Shown here: one piece after another, positions 14,507 to 23,750 of the stretch
Layout of the letters: every line of letters begins with the position of its first letter
How positions within the stretch are numbered: the stretch's first letter is position 1
Origin: an uncultured Eubacteriales bacterium
Lineage (GTDB): Bacteria; Bacillota; Clostridia; Christensenellales; UBA1242
Length of the DNA: 50,403 nucleotides
NCBI GenBank assembly: GCA_900552105.1
Contig: URYH01000005.1
Span: 1 to 50,403 of the forward strand
Reading direction: 5' to 3'
Made by a program: the position numbers and the translations under genes
The notes under the pieces: model-generated
The model's input: only the letters and a program-made list of their open reading frames with translations
The model's database searches: none
What the model was told of the DNA's origin: nothing

Positions 14507-14696
14507 GCGTTGACGGAAGGGAAGGTTTGAAAGTCCGTCCAAGGACACATATGTTTTCGTTCACGAAAACATATAACCCGCGACCTTCGCTATGTTGTGA
14601 GCCATATAACCCACTGACCTTCGGGTTGAGTGCGACCTTCGGGTTGAGTCCTACGAAGCGGCAGGTGGCGCCCGACATCAAGCTCACTCAATACTT
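14507..14696. other. tRNA-like debris with inverted partial copies of tRNA-fMet
   Basis: GCGACCTTCGGGTT (14632-14645) is the exact reverse complement of tRNA-fMet positions 14433-14446. A shorter copy is at 14616-14627 and a GCGACCTTCG core at 14580-14589. A GTTTTCG/CGAAAAC hairpin is at about 14552-14569. No complete tRNA or gene could be folded here. Confidence 0.5.
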
Positions 14697-15857
14697 TTAT
14701 CGAATTTCTGCCTCATAGAGTCCGTAGTGTTCTTTTGCAAATTCAACAAATTTATTTATCTCGCCATCATCACTTGCAAATGCTTGACCTGGCAGCTCTT
14801 GGTTGAAGGTGTCCCATGCGGTTTTTATTTTTGTTGACTTTTTTATGTCGAATTCGCCCATAAATTTGTTATATTTTTCAATATTTTTTGAAAAAATGCG
14901 AATAATATTGTATTTTGTCACGAACAATTCGTCGTGTGACGAATGGGAGGCAACTCCAAATGAAATCAAACCTTCTTTTCGGAAAGATGTGAATTGAGAG
15001 TCAATCAAGTCTAGCAAAAGGTTGCGATTAACTCCGTCAATGTAATAAACATGGTGATGAAATTCTTTTGAATCTTTGATCTTTTTTTCTTCGTTCAACT
15101 TTAATGGTGTTTCCAAAATGAAAAAGCAAGGTTCTTCAAGAGTTTCAACAAATTTGACAATCATATCTTTTAGGTGTGTTTCAGAAATATTTGCCAAAAT
15201 TTGATTATCATGAACCTCATATTCTTCGGCAATTTCTCCCGCGAGTGGGATATGATAACATTGTGGAAATTTCATTTGTGGGGTTTGCTCCAACTCCTCG
15301 CAAATGTTGGCGGAATTGAAATATTCTGGCGTTTTGTTTTTTGATTGAATAACTTCTCTCAACTTGTCAAAAGTTTGACATTTGAGCGGCGTGGAAGAAT
15401 AGTGTTGGCGGATATCCAATATGTTTGATATATCAATCGTGTCGATCGGATTTTCCAAGATATAAATATTTCCGATTTCTGCAAAATGTCTTGACTTGAA
15501 ATGATTTTCATAACCAAAGTTGTCAAAATGATGAGGTATGTCCCAAACTTCACCAATTGCACAAATTGTTCCGCCATACTTTTTATATATTTCTTTTGAA
15601 CGCAAAAGGAAATCTGTAAGATATTCATATTTCTTGTCTTCATTCATTTCTTTTTCGATGTTTTGAATGTGCTTTTCAGCACTTCGTGTGTGAATAAACA
15701 AAATTATATCGTCTGGTCGAGCATGGCGAGCAACTGTCCAGCACACTGTTGGATTATTCAATAAGCATTCCATATCCAATTCATTGCATTCTTTGAATTT
15801 GTTGCCAAATTCCTTTGCATTTGTTGGGTGTGAAACATAATTAATAAATGCTCTCAT
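14697..15857 (-). CDS. Hypothetical protein with PUA/EVE-like N-terminal half
   Basis: A 386-residue protein of unknown function. The N-terminal half (MRAFINYVSHPTN, then DDIILFIHTRSA, GGTICAIGEVWD and HFKSRHFAEIGNIYILENPID) has the strand pattern and the AIGEV/KSRHFAEI style of EVE/PUA-like domains, which bind nucleic acids or modified bases. The C-terminal half (CFFILETPL, YYIDGVNRNLLLDLI, GLISFGVASHSSHDELFV, KIKTAWDTFNQELPGQ) looks like a separate family found in clostridial hypothetical or immunity-like proteins. Both assignments are by eye. The start is fixed by a GGAGG-like site before the ATG at 15857. No signal peptide. Its position next to a tRNA locus would fit an accessory or defence gene. 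Confidence 0.6.
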   Translation of the reverse strand: MRAFINYVSHPTNAKEFGNKFKECNELDMECLLNNPTVCWTVARHARPDDIILFIHTRSAEKHIQNIEKEMNEDKKYEYLTDFLLRSKEIYKKYGGTICAIGEVWDIPHHFDNFGYENHFKSRHFAEIGNIYILENPIDTIDISNILDIRQHYSSTPLKCQTFDKLREVIQSKNKTPEYFNSANICEELEQTPQMKFPQCYHIPLAGEIAEEYEVHDNQILANISETHLKDMIVKFVETLEEPCFFILETPLKLNEEKKIKDSKEFHHHVYYIDGVNRNLLLDLIDSQFTSFRKEGLISFGVASHSSHDELFVTKYNIIRIFSKNIEKYNKFMGEFDIKKSTKIKTAWDTFNQELPGQAFASDDGEINKFVEFAKEHYGLYEAEIR

Positions 15858-16016
15858 TTTCCCTCCTATGTTAATTTTATAATAGCATAATCAAATTAAA
15901 AATGCATTTGAAAATGATGATATTCTCAAAATGTTTATTCCAATTTCAAACTTGCAAGTATTTTTGCAAGCGGTGCAGGTGGCGAATTGTTTTTGGCAAA
16001 AGAGATTAAAAATATT

Positions 16017-16044
16017 TTGAAAAAATGTTGATGTGTTGTATTAT
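16017..16044 (+). promoter_or_regulatory. Promoter of secA
   Basis: TTGAAA (16017-16022), 16-nt spacer, TATTAT (16039-16044), 20 nt before the secA start. The rest of 15858-16016 shows no gene. Confidence 0.55.
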
Positions 16045-16064
16045 TAAAGACAATAGGAGAAATT

Positions 16065-18749
16065 ATGGGACTTTTTGGCAGTGAAAATTCAAGAAATATC
16101 AAAAGATTAAAAAAGATTGCGGACAAGGTTGTTGCACTTGAAGACGAATTCAAGAAAAAGACAGATGACGAACTCCGCGAAACAACAAAAGCATTGCAAG
16201 AAAGATTGAGAAATGGCGAAAAGGTTGCAGATGTTTTGCCAGAGGCGTTCGCTTGTTGCAGAGAGGCGGCGGACAGGGTTCTTTCTATGCGACATTTTTA
16301 CGTTCAAATTCTTGGTGGCATTGCGCTCAGTCAAGGCAGAATTGCTGAAATGGGAACAGGTGAAGGAAAAACACTTGTTGCAACGCTTCCCGCCTATCTT
16401 AATGCACTCACAGGAAACGGTGTGCATATTGTCACAGTCAACGAATACTTGGCAAAGCGTGATGCTGACTGGATGGGAAAAATCTTTCGCTTTTTGGGGC
16501 TCACGGTTGGAGTTGCAATCTCGGGCATGACACCAGAACAAAAGCGTGCGGCTTATGCTTGCGACATCACTTATGCAACCAATAATGAACTCGGGTTTGA
16601 TTATCTTCGTGACAACATGGTCACTCGCAAAGAAGACCGTGTTCAACGCGGACATGCCTATGCGATTGTGGACGAAGTGGACTCAATTCTCATTGATGAA
16701 GCGAGAACTCCGCTCATTATTTCGGGACGTGGAATGAAATCGAGCGATGAATATTATCGTGCACAAAGATTTGTCAAAAACCTCAAAAAAGATGTTGATT
16801 TTGAGATTGAAAAGAAACACAAAGCAATCACGCTTACTGAAAAAGGTGTTGAAAAAGCGGAAAGATTTTATGGCATGGAAAATTATTCCGATGTTGACAA
16901 CATTGAAATCAACCACCATATTCAAAATGCACTGAAAGCAAACTTTGTTATGATGCGTGATGAAAACTATATCGTCAAAGATGGCGAGATTGTTATTGTT
17001 GACGAATTCACTGGTCGTCTCATGAATGGCAGACGTTTTTCAGAAGGATTGCATCAGGCGATTGAGGCAAAAGAGGGTGTTCAAATCAAAGACGAGAACA
17101 AGACGCTTGCGACAGTCACATTCCAAAACTATTTCCGTCTTTACAAGAAACTTTCTGGTATGACAGGAACAGCCAAAACCGAGGAACTTGAATTTAACAA
17201 TATTTATAATTTGGACGTTGTCACAATTCCACCAAACAGACCTTCACAAAGAAGAGATGAGCCAGACATTATCTATACGACAGTTCGTGGCAAGAATAAT
17301 GCGATTGTTGAAGAAATCGTAAGACGTCACGAAGTGGGACAACCTGTTCTTGTTGGAACAATCACGATTGACAAGTCTGAAGAACTTTCAAAACTCCTCA
17401 AAAAGAAAAAAATCCCTCACACCGTGCTTAACGCGAAGAACCACGAACAAGAAAGTGAAATTGTTGCTCAAGCAGGACGTCGCGGAGCGGTCACGATTGC
17501 AACAAACATGGCAGGTCGTGGAACAGATATTTTGCTCGGCGGAAATGCGGAAGCGCTTGCAAAGAAAAAACTTAAAGATGAAGGGATTACGGATGCAATA
17601 ATTTCTCTCGCAACATCAAACATTGTTGGTGGAAGCGATGAAGTTATGGACGCTCATAATAAATATGTTCAATATCTAAAAGAATATAAAGATATAACAG
17701 ATAAAGAGAAAGAAGAAGTCAAATCTCTTGGCGGACTCCATATCATTGGCACAGAGCGTCACGAAAGCAGACGTATTGACAACCAGCTCAGAGGTCGCGC
17801 TGGACGTCAAGGTGACCCAGGAAGCAGCGTGTTCTTTATTTCGCTTGAAGATGACCTTGCAGTGAGATTTGGCGGAGAAAAGATGCAAAGCATTGCAAAC
17901 TTCTTCAAAGTTGACGAAAACACCCCTTTCCAACTCAAAATATTATCACGTCAAATTGAAAAAGCACAAAAGAGAATTGAGGCGCAAAACTACGCCGCTC
18001 GCCGAACAGTTTTGCAGTTTGATGATGTCATGAACAGACAACGTGAACTCATTTACTCTGAAAGAAACAAGGTTCTTGACGGGGAAGATGTTCATCAACA
18101 AATTTTGGATATGTTCCCAGACATTGTTGTTCCACTTGTGCGCGAGTATGTTGATGATGACAAAAATTCGTTTGAATGGGACGTGAAAGCGCTTAACACT
18201 GCACTCGAAGACAAACTTCTTCCAAAAGGCACGAATTTCGTGACGGCGGAAATGGTTGAAGAAACCGATGTCGACGAACTTACAGAAAAAATTCTCACCG
18301 AAATCAACGAACGCTATGACAAAAAGATTGTTGATGCAGAAGAATTGGGATTTAATTTCCGCGATTTTGAAAGATTTGTTCTTCTTCGTGTCGTCGACAC
18401 TTTGTGGATGGATCACATCGATCAAATGTCAATCATGAAAAACGAGGTTGGACTTCGTGCATATGGTCAACACGACCCAATTGTTGTGTTCAAGCGTGAA
18501 GGTTTTGATTTGTTCGACACAATGATTGAAAAAATTAGAACAGACACCGCTTCAATGCTTCTTAATGTTGAAGTTGAAAACATCAGAGTGAACAATCCTG
18601 CACCAAAGCCACAAATTGTTGTTCAAAGTGAAAGCGGCGCGTCAAAACCATCTTCTCAACTTAGTTCAGAAAAGGTTACGGGAAGAAACAGTCTTTGCCC
18701 ATGTGGCAGCGGCAAGAAATACAAAAATTGCTGCGGTAAAAATTCATAA
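16065..18749 (+). CDS. secA: Preprotein translocase ATPase SecA
   Basis: Motor of the general secretion pathway; couples ATP hydrolysis to preprotein movement through SecYEG at the membrane. The 894-residue protein shows Walker A MGTGEGKT (96-103), Walker B DEVD (203-206) followed by SILIDEARTPLIISG, the FQNYFRLYKKLSGMTGTA segment, the second ATPase domain with TNMAGRGTDI and ERHESRRIDNQLRGRAGRQGD (written in part), and a C-terminal SEC-C zinc motif CPCGSGKKYKNCC that binds SecB or ribosomes. The ATG follows AGGAG. It is monocistronic, with an R1 repeat starting right after the stop. Confidence 0.98.
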   Translation: MGLFGSENSRNIKRLKKIADKVVALEDEFKKKTDDELRETTKALQERLRNGEKVADVLPEAFACCREAADRVLSMRHFYVQILGGIALSQGRIAEMGTGEGKTLVATLPAYLNALTGNGVHIVTVNEYLAKRDADWMGKIFRFLGLTVGVAISGMTPEQKRAAYACDITYATNNELGFDYLRDNMVTRKEDRVQRGHAYAIVDEVDSILIDEARTPLIISGRGMKSSDEYYRAQRFVKNLKKDVDFEIEKKHKAITLTEKGVEKAERFYGMENYSDVDNIEINHHIQNALKANFVMMRDENYIVKDGEIVIVDEFTGRLMNGRRFSEGLHQAIEAKEGVQIKDENKTLATVTFQNYFRLYKKLSGMTGTAKTEELEFNNIYNLDVVTIPPNRPSQRRDEPDIIYTTVRGKNNAIVEEIVRRHEVGQPVLVGTITIDKSEELSKLLKKKKIPHTVLNAKNHEQESEIVAQAGRRGAVTIATNMAGRGTDILLGGNAEALAKKKLKDEGITDAIISLATSNIVGGSDEVMDAHNKYVQYLKEYKDITDKEKEEVKSLGGLHIIGTERHESRRIDNQLRGRAGRQGDPGSSVFFISLEDDLAVRFGGEKMQSIANFFKVDENTPFQLKILSRQIEKAQKRIEAQNYAARRTVLQFDDVMNRQRELIYSERNKVLDGEDVHQQILDMFPDIVVPLVREYVDDDKNSFEWDVKALNTALEDKLLPKGTNFVTAEMVEETDVDELTEKILTEINERYDKKIVDAEELGFNFRDFERFVLLRVVDTLWMDHIDQMSIMKNEVGLRAYGQHDPIVVFKREGFDLFDTMIEKIRTDTASMLLNVEVENIRVNNPAPKPQIVVQSESGASKPSSQLSSEKVTGRNSLCPCGSGKKYKNCCGKNS

Positions 18750-18752
18750 GTG

Positions 18753-19057
18753 AAGGTTCTTTTTTGGAGTCAAAAAAGAACCAAAAAACCTTTGGGGGCG
18801 ACGCAAGCCCCAAACCCCGGCGCCCTTGGCGAAGCGGGGCAAGAGGACAACAAAAAACAATAAACAAAAGGGTTTTGAGAAATTTTGGCTCAAAACCTTT
18901 TCTTTTGTCTTTTGTTTTTTGTGTTGCATGAAACGAAAAATTTGTCAAGAGTAAATGGATTTGTGTGCGGTTGCACACAAACTCTTGACAAACCTTTCTG
19001 TTTCATGCGGGTCTGCAAATAAGAAGAGTTAAGGCAAAGAATGCCTCAACTCTTTAA
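18753..19057 (+). repeat. Modular repeat family R1, copy 2 (full length)
   Basis: Five modules in order: GTTCTTTTTTG/CAAAAAAGAAC hairpin; a GC-rich stretch around CCCCGGCGCCCTTGGCGAAG; terminator-like hairpin with stem TTTTGAG/CTCAAAA and loop AAATTTTGG; the 83-nt nested hairpin (18926-19008); and the GAGTTAAGGC/GCCTCAACTC hairpin. It starts 4 nt after secA and probably ends its transcript. Confidence 0.9.
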
Positions 19058-19089
19058 AAGTTATAAAAAATATAAATCAACCTCGTATT

Positions 19090-19169
19090 ATGTCATTCTG
19101 AGCGGAAGCCAATGGCGTAGCGAAGAATCCAAAACTGTGCAGCATAATAACCACCACACTCATAAAACT
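19090..19169. repeat. R3 element, copy 1 (CATTCTGAGCG...GCGAAGAATCC type)
   Basis: About 80 nt beginning TGTCATTCTGAGCG and containing GCGTAGCGAAGAATCC and GTGCAGCATAA. A related copy is at 29388-29466, in both cases about 30-40 nt after an R1 copy. This kind of dispersed CATTCTGAGCG element is common in bacterial intergenic regions. The remaining bases to 19278 show no gene. Confidence 0.65.
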
Positions 19170-19278
19170 TTATTACTTATCGAAGTTTGTTCCGAAAATA
19201 AGATTTGATTATATCGACAAATCCATGCGATTGTTGGGTTTGTTGTCAAAATAAGACTTAATTTGTTTGAAGTTGATA

Positions 19279-19307
19279 TTGACAACACAAAACTTTTCTT
19301 CTATAAT
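19279..19307 (+). promoter_or_regulatory. Promoter of the GLUG surface protein
   Basis: TTGACA (19279-19284), 17-nt spacer, TATAAT (19302-19307): a perfect consensus. Confidence 0.85.
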
Positions 19308-19341
19308 ATCAATAAACTATGCAAGGTTTTAGGAGTTTTTT

Positions 19342-22300
19342 ATGAAAAGATTTTTTATGTATTGCATCGTTATCATTGGAACACTCTTTGTTGGGCTTTC
19401 TTTCTATATGTTCGCAAAGAACAATGAAGACATCACTTGCACTGTTCCACAAGGTGAAACGGTCTATCTTAATGTTGGGGAATCATTCGACATTCCTATT
19501 AACCACACAAAACCAAACAAAAGAACAACAATTGAAACAAAAAGTGACAATTCAAATGTCGCTTCAATCAATGCTGAGTCTGGAAAAATCGAAGCAAAGG
19601 CAGGGGGAACTGCGACAATTAATATCACTCCTTCAAACGCAAACTTTGGACCATTTGTTTTTATGGTGAGAATTGGTGATGGCTCAACTGACAACCCATA
19701 CTTTATTTCTTCAGCAGAACAAATGCTCAGAATTGGAGCAATGGATACACTTTGGACACTTGGCGACAGTTATGAAGTTGTTTCAAACATTGACTTTAAA
19801 GAAACTTGGGTTGATGGCAATGCAACAAGCTGGAAACCAATCGGCGACAAAGATAACCACTTCACAGGGAACTTTAATGGTGGAACAAAAACAATTTCGA
19901 ACCTCATCATTGACGAAACTTGCTCATCAGACTATGTTGGACTTTTCGGATATGTTGAAAGCGGCGCAAAAATTGAAAAAGTTACACTTGTTAATCCTCA
20001 AATCAAAGCAACAGGCAAAAATGTTGGTGCAATCGCTGGATATAGCGAAAGTGCAATCACTCGTTGCAAAGTAATCAATGGTGAAGTCACATCTTCAAAT
20101 ACAAGTGCAGATGCATATGTTGGTGGAATTGTTGGTGTTGCAACAAGAACTCAAACAGAAAACGAAATTGCAATGTGTCAAATTGAAAATGTTGCTTTGA
20201 ATTCAGGCAATGTTGTTGGCGGAATTGCTGGAAAATTTGAATCAGGCGTTATCGCAAACTGCAAAGTTAGTGCAACAATTGCAAACAACAAAGATGTCAA
20301 ACCAAATTATGCTGGTGGTTTGGTTGGCGAAATCTCGGCAAAGAATTTCACACAAATTGTTGGCACAGCAAAAACATTCACCTATAATTCACTCATTCAA
20401 ACAAATCTTGTTGTTGCAACATTTGGCAAAGATGGTGAAGCATATAATGCAACAAACAATGACATTTTGATCGCAAACGATTCTCTTTCGGGAGATTCTG
20501 AAACTGAATATGTTGGAAACATCTTCTATTCAGACGCATTTGATTCAACAAATGCAACAAAATTGACAAGACAAGAAATTGACGATCAAAGCAAATATCA
20601 ATATACAAATAAATACTCAAAAGTTGTTTCATGGGATTTCTCCGGCACATGGAGTTTTGATGGAAAAACAGAGACTGATTCAATGGGCCCATACATCGTT
20701 CAAGATGGAGTTGGTCAAACAATCAGACCTTTGAGAAACGGAACAGAAATCAACAAAACAAATGCTGCTGATGTTATCGGACAACTCATGGAAGCGGGAA
20801 AGAGCGATTCAACAAGTTCAGTTTTGAATTACACTTATGTTATTTCCGAAAATGTTGAAATTGATGTTCAAGAAGCCTTCCCAGCAGGTTGGACTCCAAT
20901 TGGAAACGTTGAACGTCCATTCGGTGGAGTGGTATATGGTGTTAATGGCGCAACAATCACACTCAAAAATGTTGTTATTCCAACTTCAAACATTATTGCA
21001 TATGCAGAAAAAGGAACAAGAAACTTTGAAAAAACAGCAGGAATTTTTGGCTGCACATCAAATTCCGCTATGATTTCAGATGTTATTGTTGAAAAACTAA
21101 TCATCAATTCAGATGACAGCACAACTGTTGGCGGAATTGTTGGAAAGAATTATGGTGTTTTTGACAACATTACAATTAATAGCCTTAATATTAAAAATGG
21201 TCAATATGTTGGCGGAATTGTTGGATATAATGGCGGTGAAGTATCACACAGTGTTGTTAAACCTGGCGAAACACTCAAAGAAAAACCAGAAGGACAAGAC
21301 GAAGAAGTCACACTTGATACAAAAATCTATGCAAATGGAAAATCTGCAAGATTTGTTGGTGGTGTTGTTGGATACAATGCAAAATCAATCTACTGCTGCA
21401 AAGCAGACATTATTGTTGAAGGAGTTTCAACAGAGAACGGAAGCTATGTTGGTGGTGTTGTTGGACAAAACGCAGCAGGCGCAAATGTAATTCTTTCAGC
21501 AAAAGTTGGTGGAAACACACAAGCTGGTGGAAATTCAATCAGACTTGGTGGTGTTGTTGGAACAAACGCTGGTTCAGTTGATAGATGTTATAGCGAACTT
21601 TCAGCAATTTCTGCAGCAAAAAACCATAGCTCATATGTTGGCGGAATTGTTGGTGAAACACAACAAGGAACAATCACTTCTTCATATTTTGACGGAACAC
21701 TTGAAGGTTATTATGTTGGCGGAATTGTTGGAATCAACTACAACGCTACAATCGAAAAATGCTATTCAAATGCAAGCATTCTTGCAAGCAATATGATTGG
21801 TGGTCTTGCATACAGAGCTCAAGGAACAATCAAAAACTGCTACTTCAATGCAACAAGCCAAATTCAATTTGCCGAAGGCGACAAAACCAACAATCGTTTT
21901 GCAGGTCTTGCAATTGACTTCCCACAAGGTGGATTCATTCAAAATTGTTATGTAAGCACAACTCAAGGTATTTCATCAAATGGCGATTACTGGGTTGATA
22001 TTGATGGCGTAATTAGATCTGAAATCGCTTCTTGGTGGAAAGGTCTTAGCGGCAAGAAGTATGGAACAATCAACAACAATGTTATTAATAAGAGCGGAAT
22101 CAGCATTGGTTGGTGGGAAGAAACGATGGAAAAACTTGTGTTCTCATCAAAAGCTTGGAAAGATGATGGTTGGAAATTTAAATCAATCAACATTTCAGGC
22201 GAAGGTTTGCTTGATGGAAACGTTATAAGTTATTTCACTTCAAACTGCAAATTCGACTCAACTGTTTGGGATTTCTCAGGCAAAACACCAAAACTCTTTG

Positions 22301-22629
22301 GACTTAATTTGAGTGGAGCAATGGACGAAGAATTTGCTGAACCCGTAATCAAATATTCACTTGCTGAAGGAACTGAAGCAAATATAACTCTTGAAGGCAC
22401 AGAACTCAAATTTACAAGTTTTGTTGATGTTGCAAAATTCACACTCACGGTTAGCGCAGAAAATACAGATGAAGTTCCAACTGCATCACTTCTCGAGGGC
22501 GATTGCATTGAACTTGGAGCACTTGCTGATGGAAAACTTGAAATCACAGTAAAAGCAACAGGGACAGCAAAAATTCAACTTGCACTCACAGACGGAACAA
22601 CAGTTGACTTGATTGTCACAGTTGAATAA
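19342..22629 (+). CDS. Large surface protein with bacterial Ig-like domain and GLUG repeats
   Basis: A 1095-residue exported protein. The N-terminus is a membrane segment (about 5-25), probably an uncleaved anchor or signal peptide. Residues about 38-110 look like a Big2-type Ig domain (VYLNVGESFDIPI, then SNVASINAESGKIEAKAGG). The bulk, from about 160, carries many short GLUG-type repeats of the pattern YVGGIVGxNxG interspersed with Cys/Asn turns, typical of beta-helical adhesins. A second Ig-like stretch closes the C-terminus. No LPXTG sorting signal is present, so attachment is through the N-terminal segment if at all. The ATG follows AGGAG. Adhesion or surface coating is the likely role; the ligand is unknown. 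Confidence 0.85.
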   Translation: MKRFFMYCIVIIGTLFVGLSFYMFAKNNEDITCTVPQGETVYLNVGESFDIPINHTKPNKRTTIETKSDNSNVASINAESGKIEAKAGGTATINITPSNANFGPFVFMVRIGDGSTDNPYFISSAEQMLRIGAMDTLWTLGDSYEVVSNIDFKETWVDGNATSWKPIGDKDNHFTGNFNGGTKTISNLIIDETCSSDYVGLFGYVESGAKIEKVTLVNPQIKATGKNVGAIAGYSESAITRCKVINGEVTSSNTSADAYVGGIVGVATRTQTENEIAMCQIENVALNSGNVVGGIAGKFESGVIANCKVSATIANNKDVKPNYAGGLVGEISAKNFTQIVGTAKTFTYNSLIQTNLVVATFGKDGEAYNATNNDILIANDSLSGDSETEYVGNIFYSDAFDSTNATKLTRQEIDDQSKYQYTNKYSKVVSWDFSGTWSFDGKTETDSMGPYIVQDGVGQTIRPLRNGTEINKTNAADVIGQLMEAGKSDSTSSVLNYTYVISENVEIDVQEAFPAGWTPIGNVERPFGGVVYGVNGATITLKNVVIPTSNIIAYAEKGTRNFEKTAGIFGCTSNSAMISDVIVEKLIINSDDSTTVGGIVGKNYGVFDNITINSLNIKNGQYVGGIVGYNGGEVSHSVVKPGETLKEKPEGQDEEVTLDTKIYANGKSARFVGGVVGYNAKSIYCCKADIIVEGVSTENGSYVGGVVGQNAAGANVILSAKVGGNTQAGGNSIRLGGVVGTNAGSVDRCYSELSAISAAKNHSSYVGGIVGETQQGTITSSYFDGTLEGYYVGGIVGINYNATIEKCYSNASILASNMIGGLAYRAQGTIKNCYFNATSQIQFAEGDKTNNRFAGLAIDFPQGGFIQNCYVSTTQGISSNGDYWVDIDGVIRSEIASWWKGLSGKKYGTINNNVINKSGISIGWWEETMEKLVFSSKAWKDDGWKFKSINISGEGLLDGNVISYFTSNCKFDSTVWDFSGKTPKLFGLNLSGAMDEEFAEPVIKYSLAEGTEANITLEGTELKFTSFVDVAKFTLTVSAENTDEVPTASLLEGDCIELGALADGKLEITVKATGTAKIQLALTDGTTVDLIVTVE

Positions 22630-22640
22630 TCGATTAAAAC

Positions 22641-22670
22641 AAAAAACACATGAAATTTCATGTGTTTTTT
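22641..22670. terminator. Bidirectional terminator between the surface protein and prfA
   Basis: A 30-nt perfect palindrome: AAAAAACACATGAAA then its exact reverse complement, giving a stem with A-run and T-run on either side. Serves the two convergent genes. Confidence 0.9.
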
Positions 22671-22682
22671 TGTTGCTTAATT

Positions 22683-23750
22683 TTATGCTTGGCTTTCGAG
22701 TTTTGCTTTTTGGTCGGCGCGGTTGAGCTCGTCGCACATAAACTCGATATTTCCGTCAAGGAAGTCTTCAAGATTATAAACGGTGAGATTGATTCTGTGG
22801 TCTGTCACGCGGCCTTGTGGATAGTTATAGGTCCTGATTCTTTCACATCTGTCGCCAGTGCCAACTTGACTTTTGCGGTTGCTTGCATATTCCGAGTCGG
22901 CAATGCTTTTGTAGTGGTCATAGAGTTTGCTTTTGAGAATGCTGAAAGCGCGCTCTTTGTTTTTGAGTTGGCTGCGTTCGTCTTGGCACGCAACAACAAT
23001 GCCGGTTGGAATGTGGGTGATGCGAATTGCGGTTTCAGTTTTATTAACTTTTTGTCCGCCGGCGCCACTTGAACGATAGACGTCAATACGAATATCTTTG
23101 TCCAAGATTTCAAAATCAACATCTTCGACTTCTGGAAGAACGGCAACTGTTGTGGTGGAAGTATGTATTCTGCCTTGGCTTTCGGTTTCTGGAACGCGTT
23201 GAACACGATGCACGCCGCTTTCAAATTTGAGTTTTGAATATGCGCCTTTTCCGCTGATTGTAAACACTGCTTCTTTCACACCACCAATATCAGTTTCATT
23301 GAGTTCGGAGATTTCGAAGTTCCAGTGTTTTCTTTCTGCAAATCTGCGATACATGTTGAGAAGAACCATTCCAAACAAGGCTGCTTCTTCTCCACCAGCT
23401 CCGCCTCTGATTTCCATAATAACGTTTTTGTCGTCATTTTCGTCTTTTGGAAGGAGAAGAATCTTTATTTCGTCATTAATTTTTTCTTCTTGCTCTTTGA
23501 GGCTTTGAAGTTCTTCTTCCATCATGGCCCTCATTTCGTGATCGCTTTCGTTTGGAATGAGTTCAGAGAGGTCTTGCTTTTCTTTCAAAACTTTTTCAAG
23601 TTTGTCGTGAGCGGCGGCAATATCTTCAATCGCACTGCGTTCTTTGACAAGTTTTTTCCACTGATTCATGTCAGAAAGAATTTCCGGACGAGAAATGAGT
23701 TCGGTTAGTTCATCAAACCTTTGTTTTATCTTTTTGGTTTTTTCCAGCAT
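22683..23750 (-). CDS. prfA: Peptide chain release factor 1
   Basis: Reads UAA and UAG stop codons and triggers peptide release. The 355-residue length is typical. The catalytic GGQ is at 231-233 (RSSGAGGQKVNKTE). The recognition tripeptide occupies the PxT position as PET (187-189, in RVPETESQGRIHTS), which identifies RF1 rather than RF2 (SPF). The GAGGEEAALF motif (117-126) is also present. Its start overlaps the 3' end of the DUF1385-PrmC gene by 38 nt. PrmC methylates the GGQ glutamine, so enzyme and substrate are translationally coupled. Confidence 0.97.
   Translation of the reverse strand: MLEKTKKIKQRFDELTELISRPEILSDMNQWKKLVKERSAIEDIAAAHDKLEKVLKEKQDLSELIPNESDHEMRAMMEEELQSLKEQEEKINDEIKILLLPKDENDDKNVIMEIRGGAGGEEAALFGMVLLNMYRRFAERKHWNFEISELNETDIGGVKEAVFTISGKGAYSKLKFESGVHRVQRVPETESQGRIHTSTTTVAVLPEVEDVDFEILDKDIRIDVYRSSGAGGQKVNKTETAIRITHIPTGIVVACQDERSQLKNKERAFSILKSKLYDHYKSIADSEYASNRKSQVGTGDRCERIRTYNYPQGRVTDHRINLTVYNLEDFLDGNIEFMCDELNRADQKAKLESQA

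Noticed and set aside
15940..16020. Short gene-like stretch before secA
   Set aside because: Only about 20 codons without a start or binding site in any frame; treated as plain intergenic sequence with the secA promoter.
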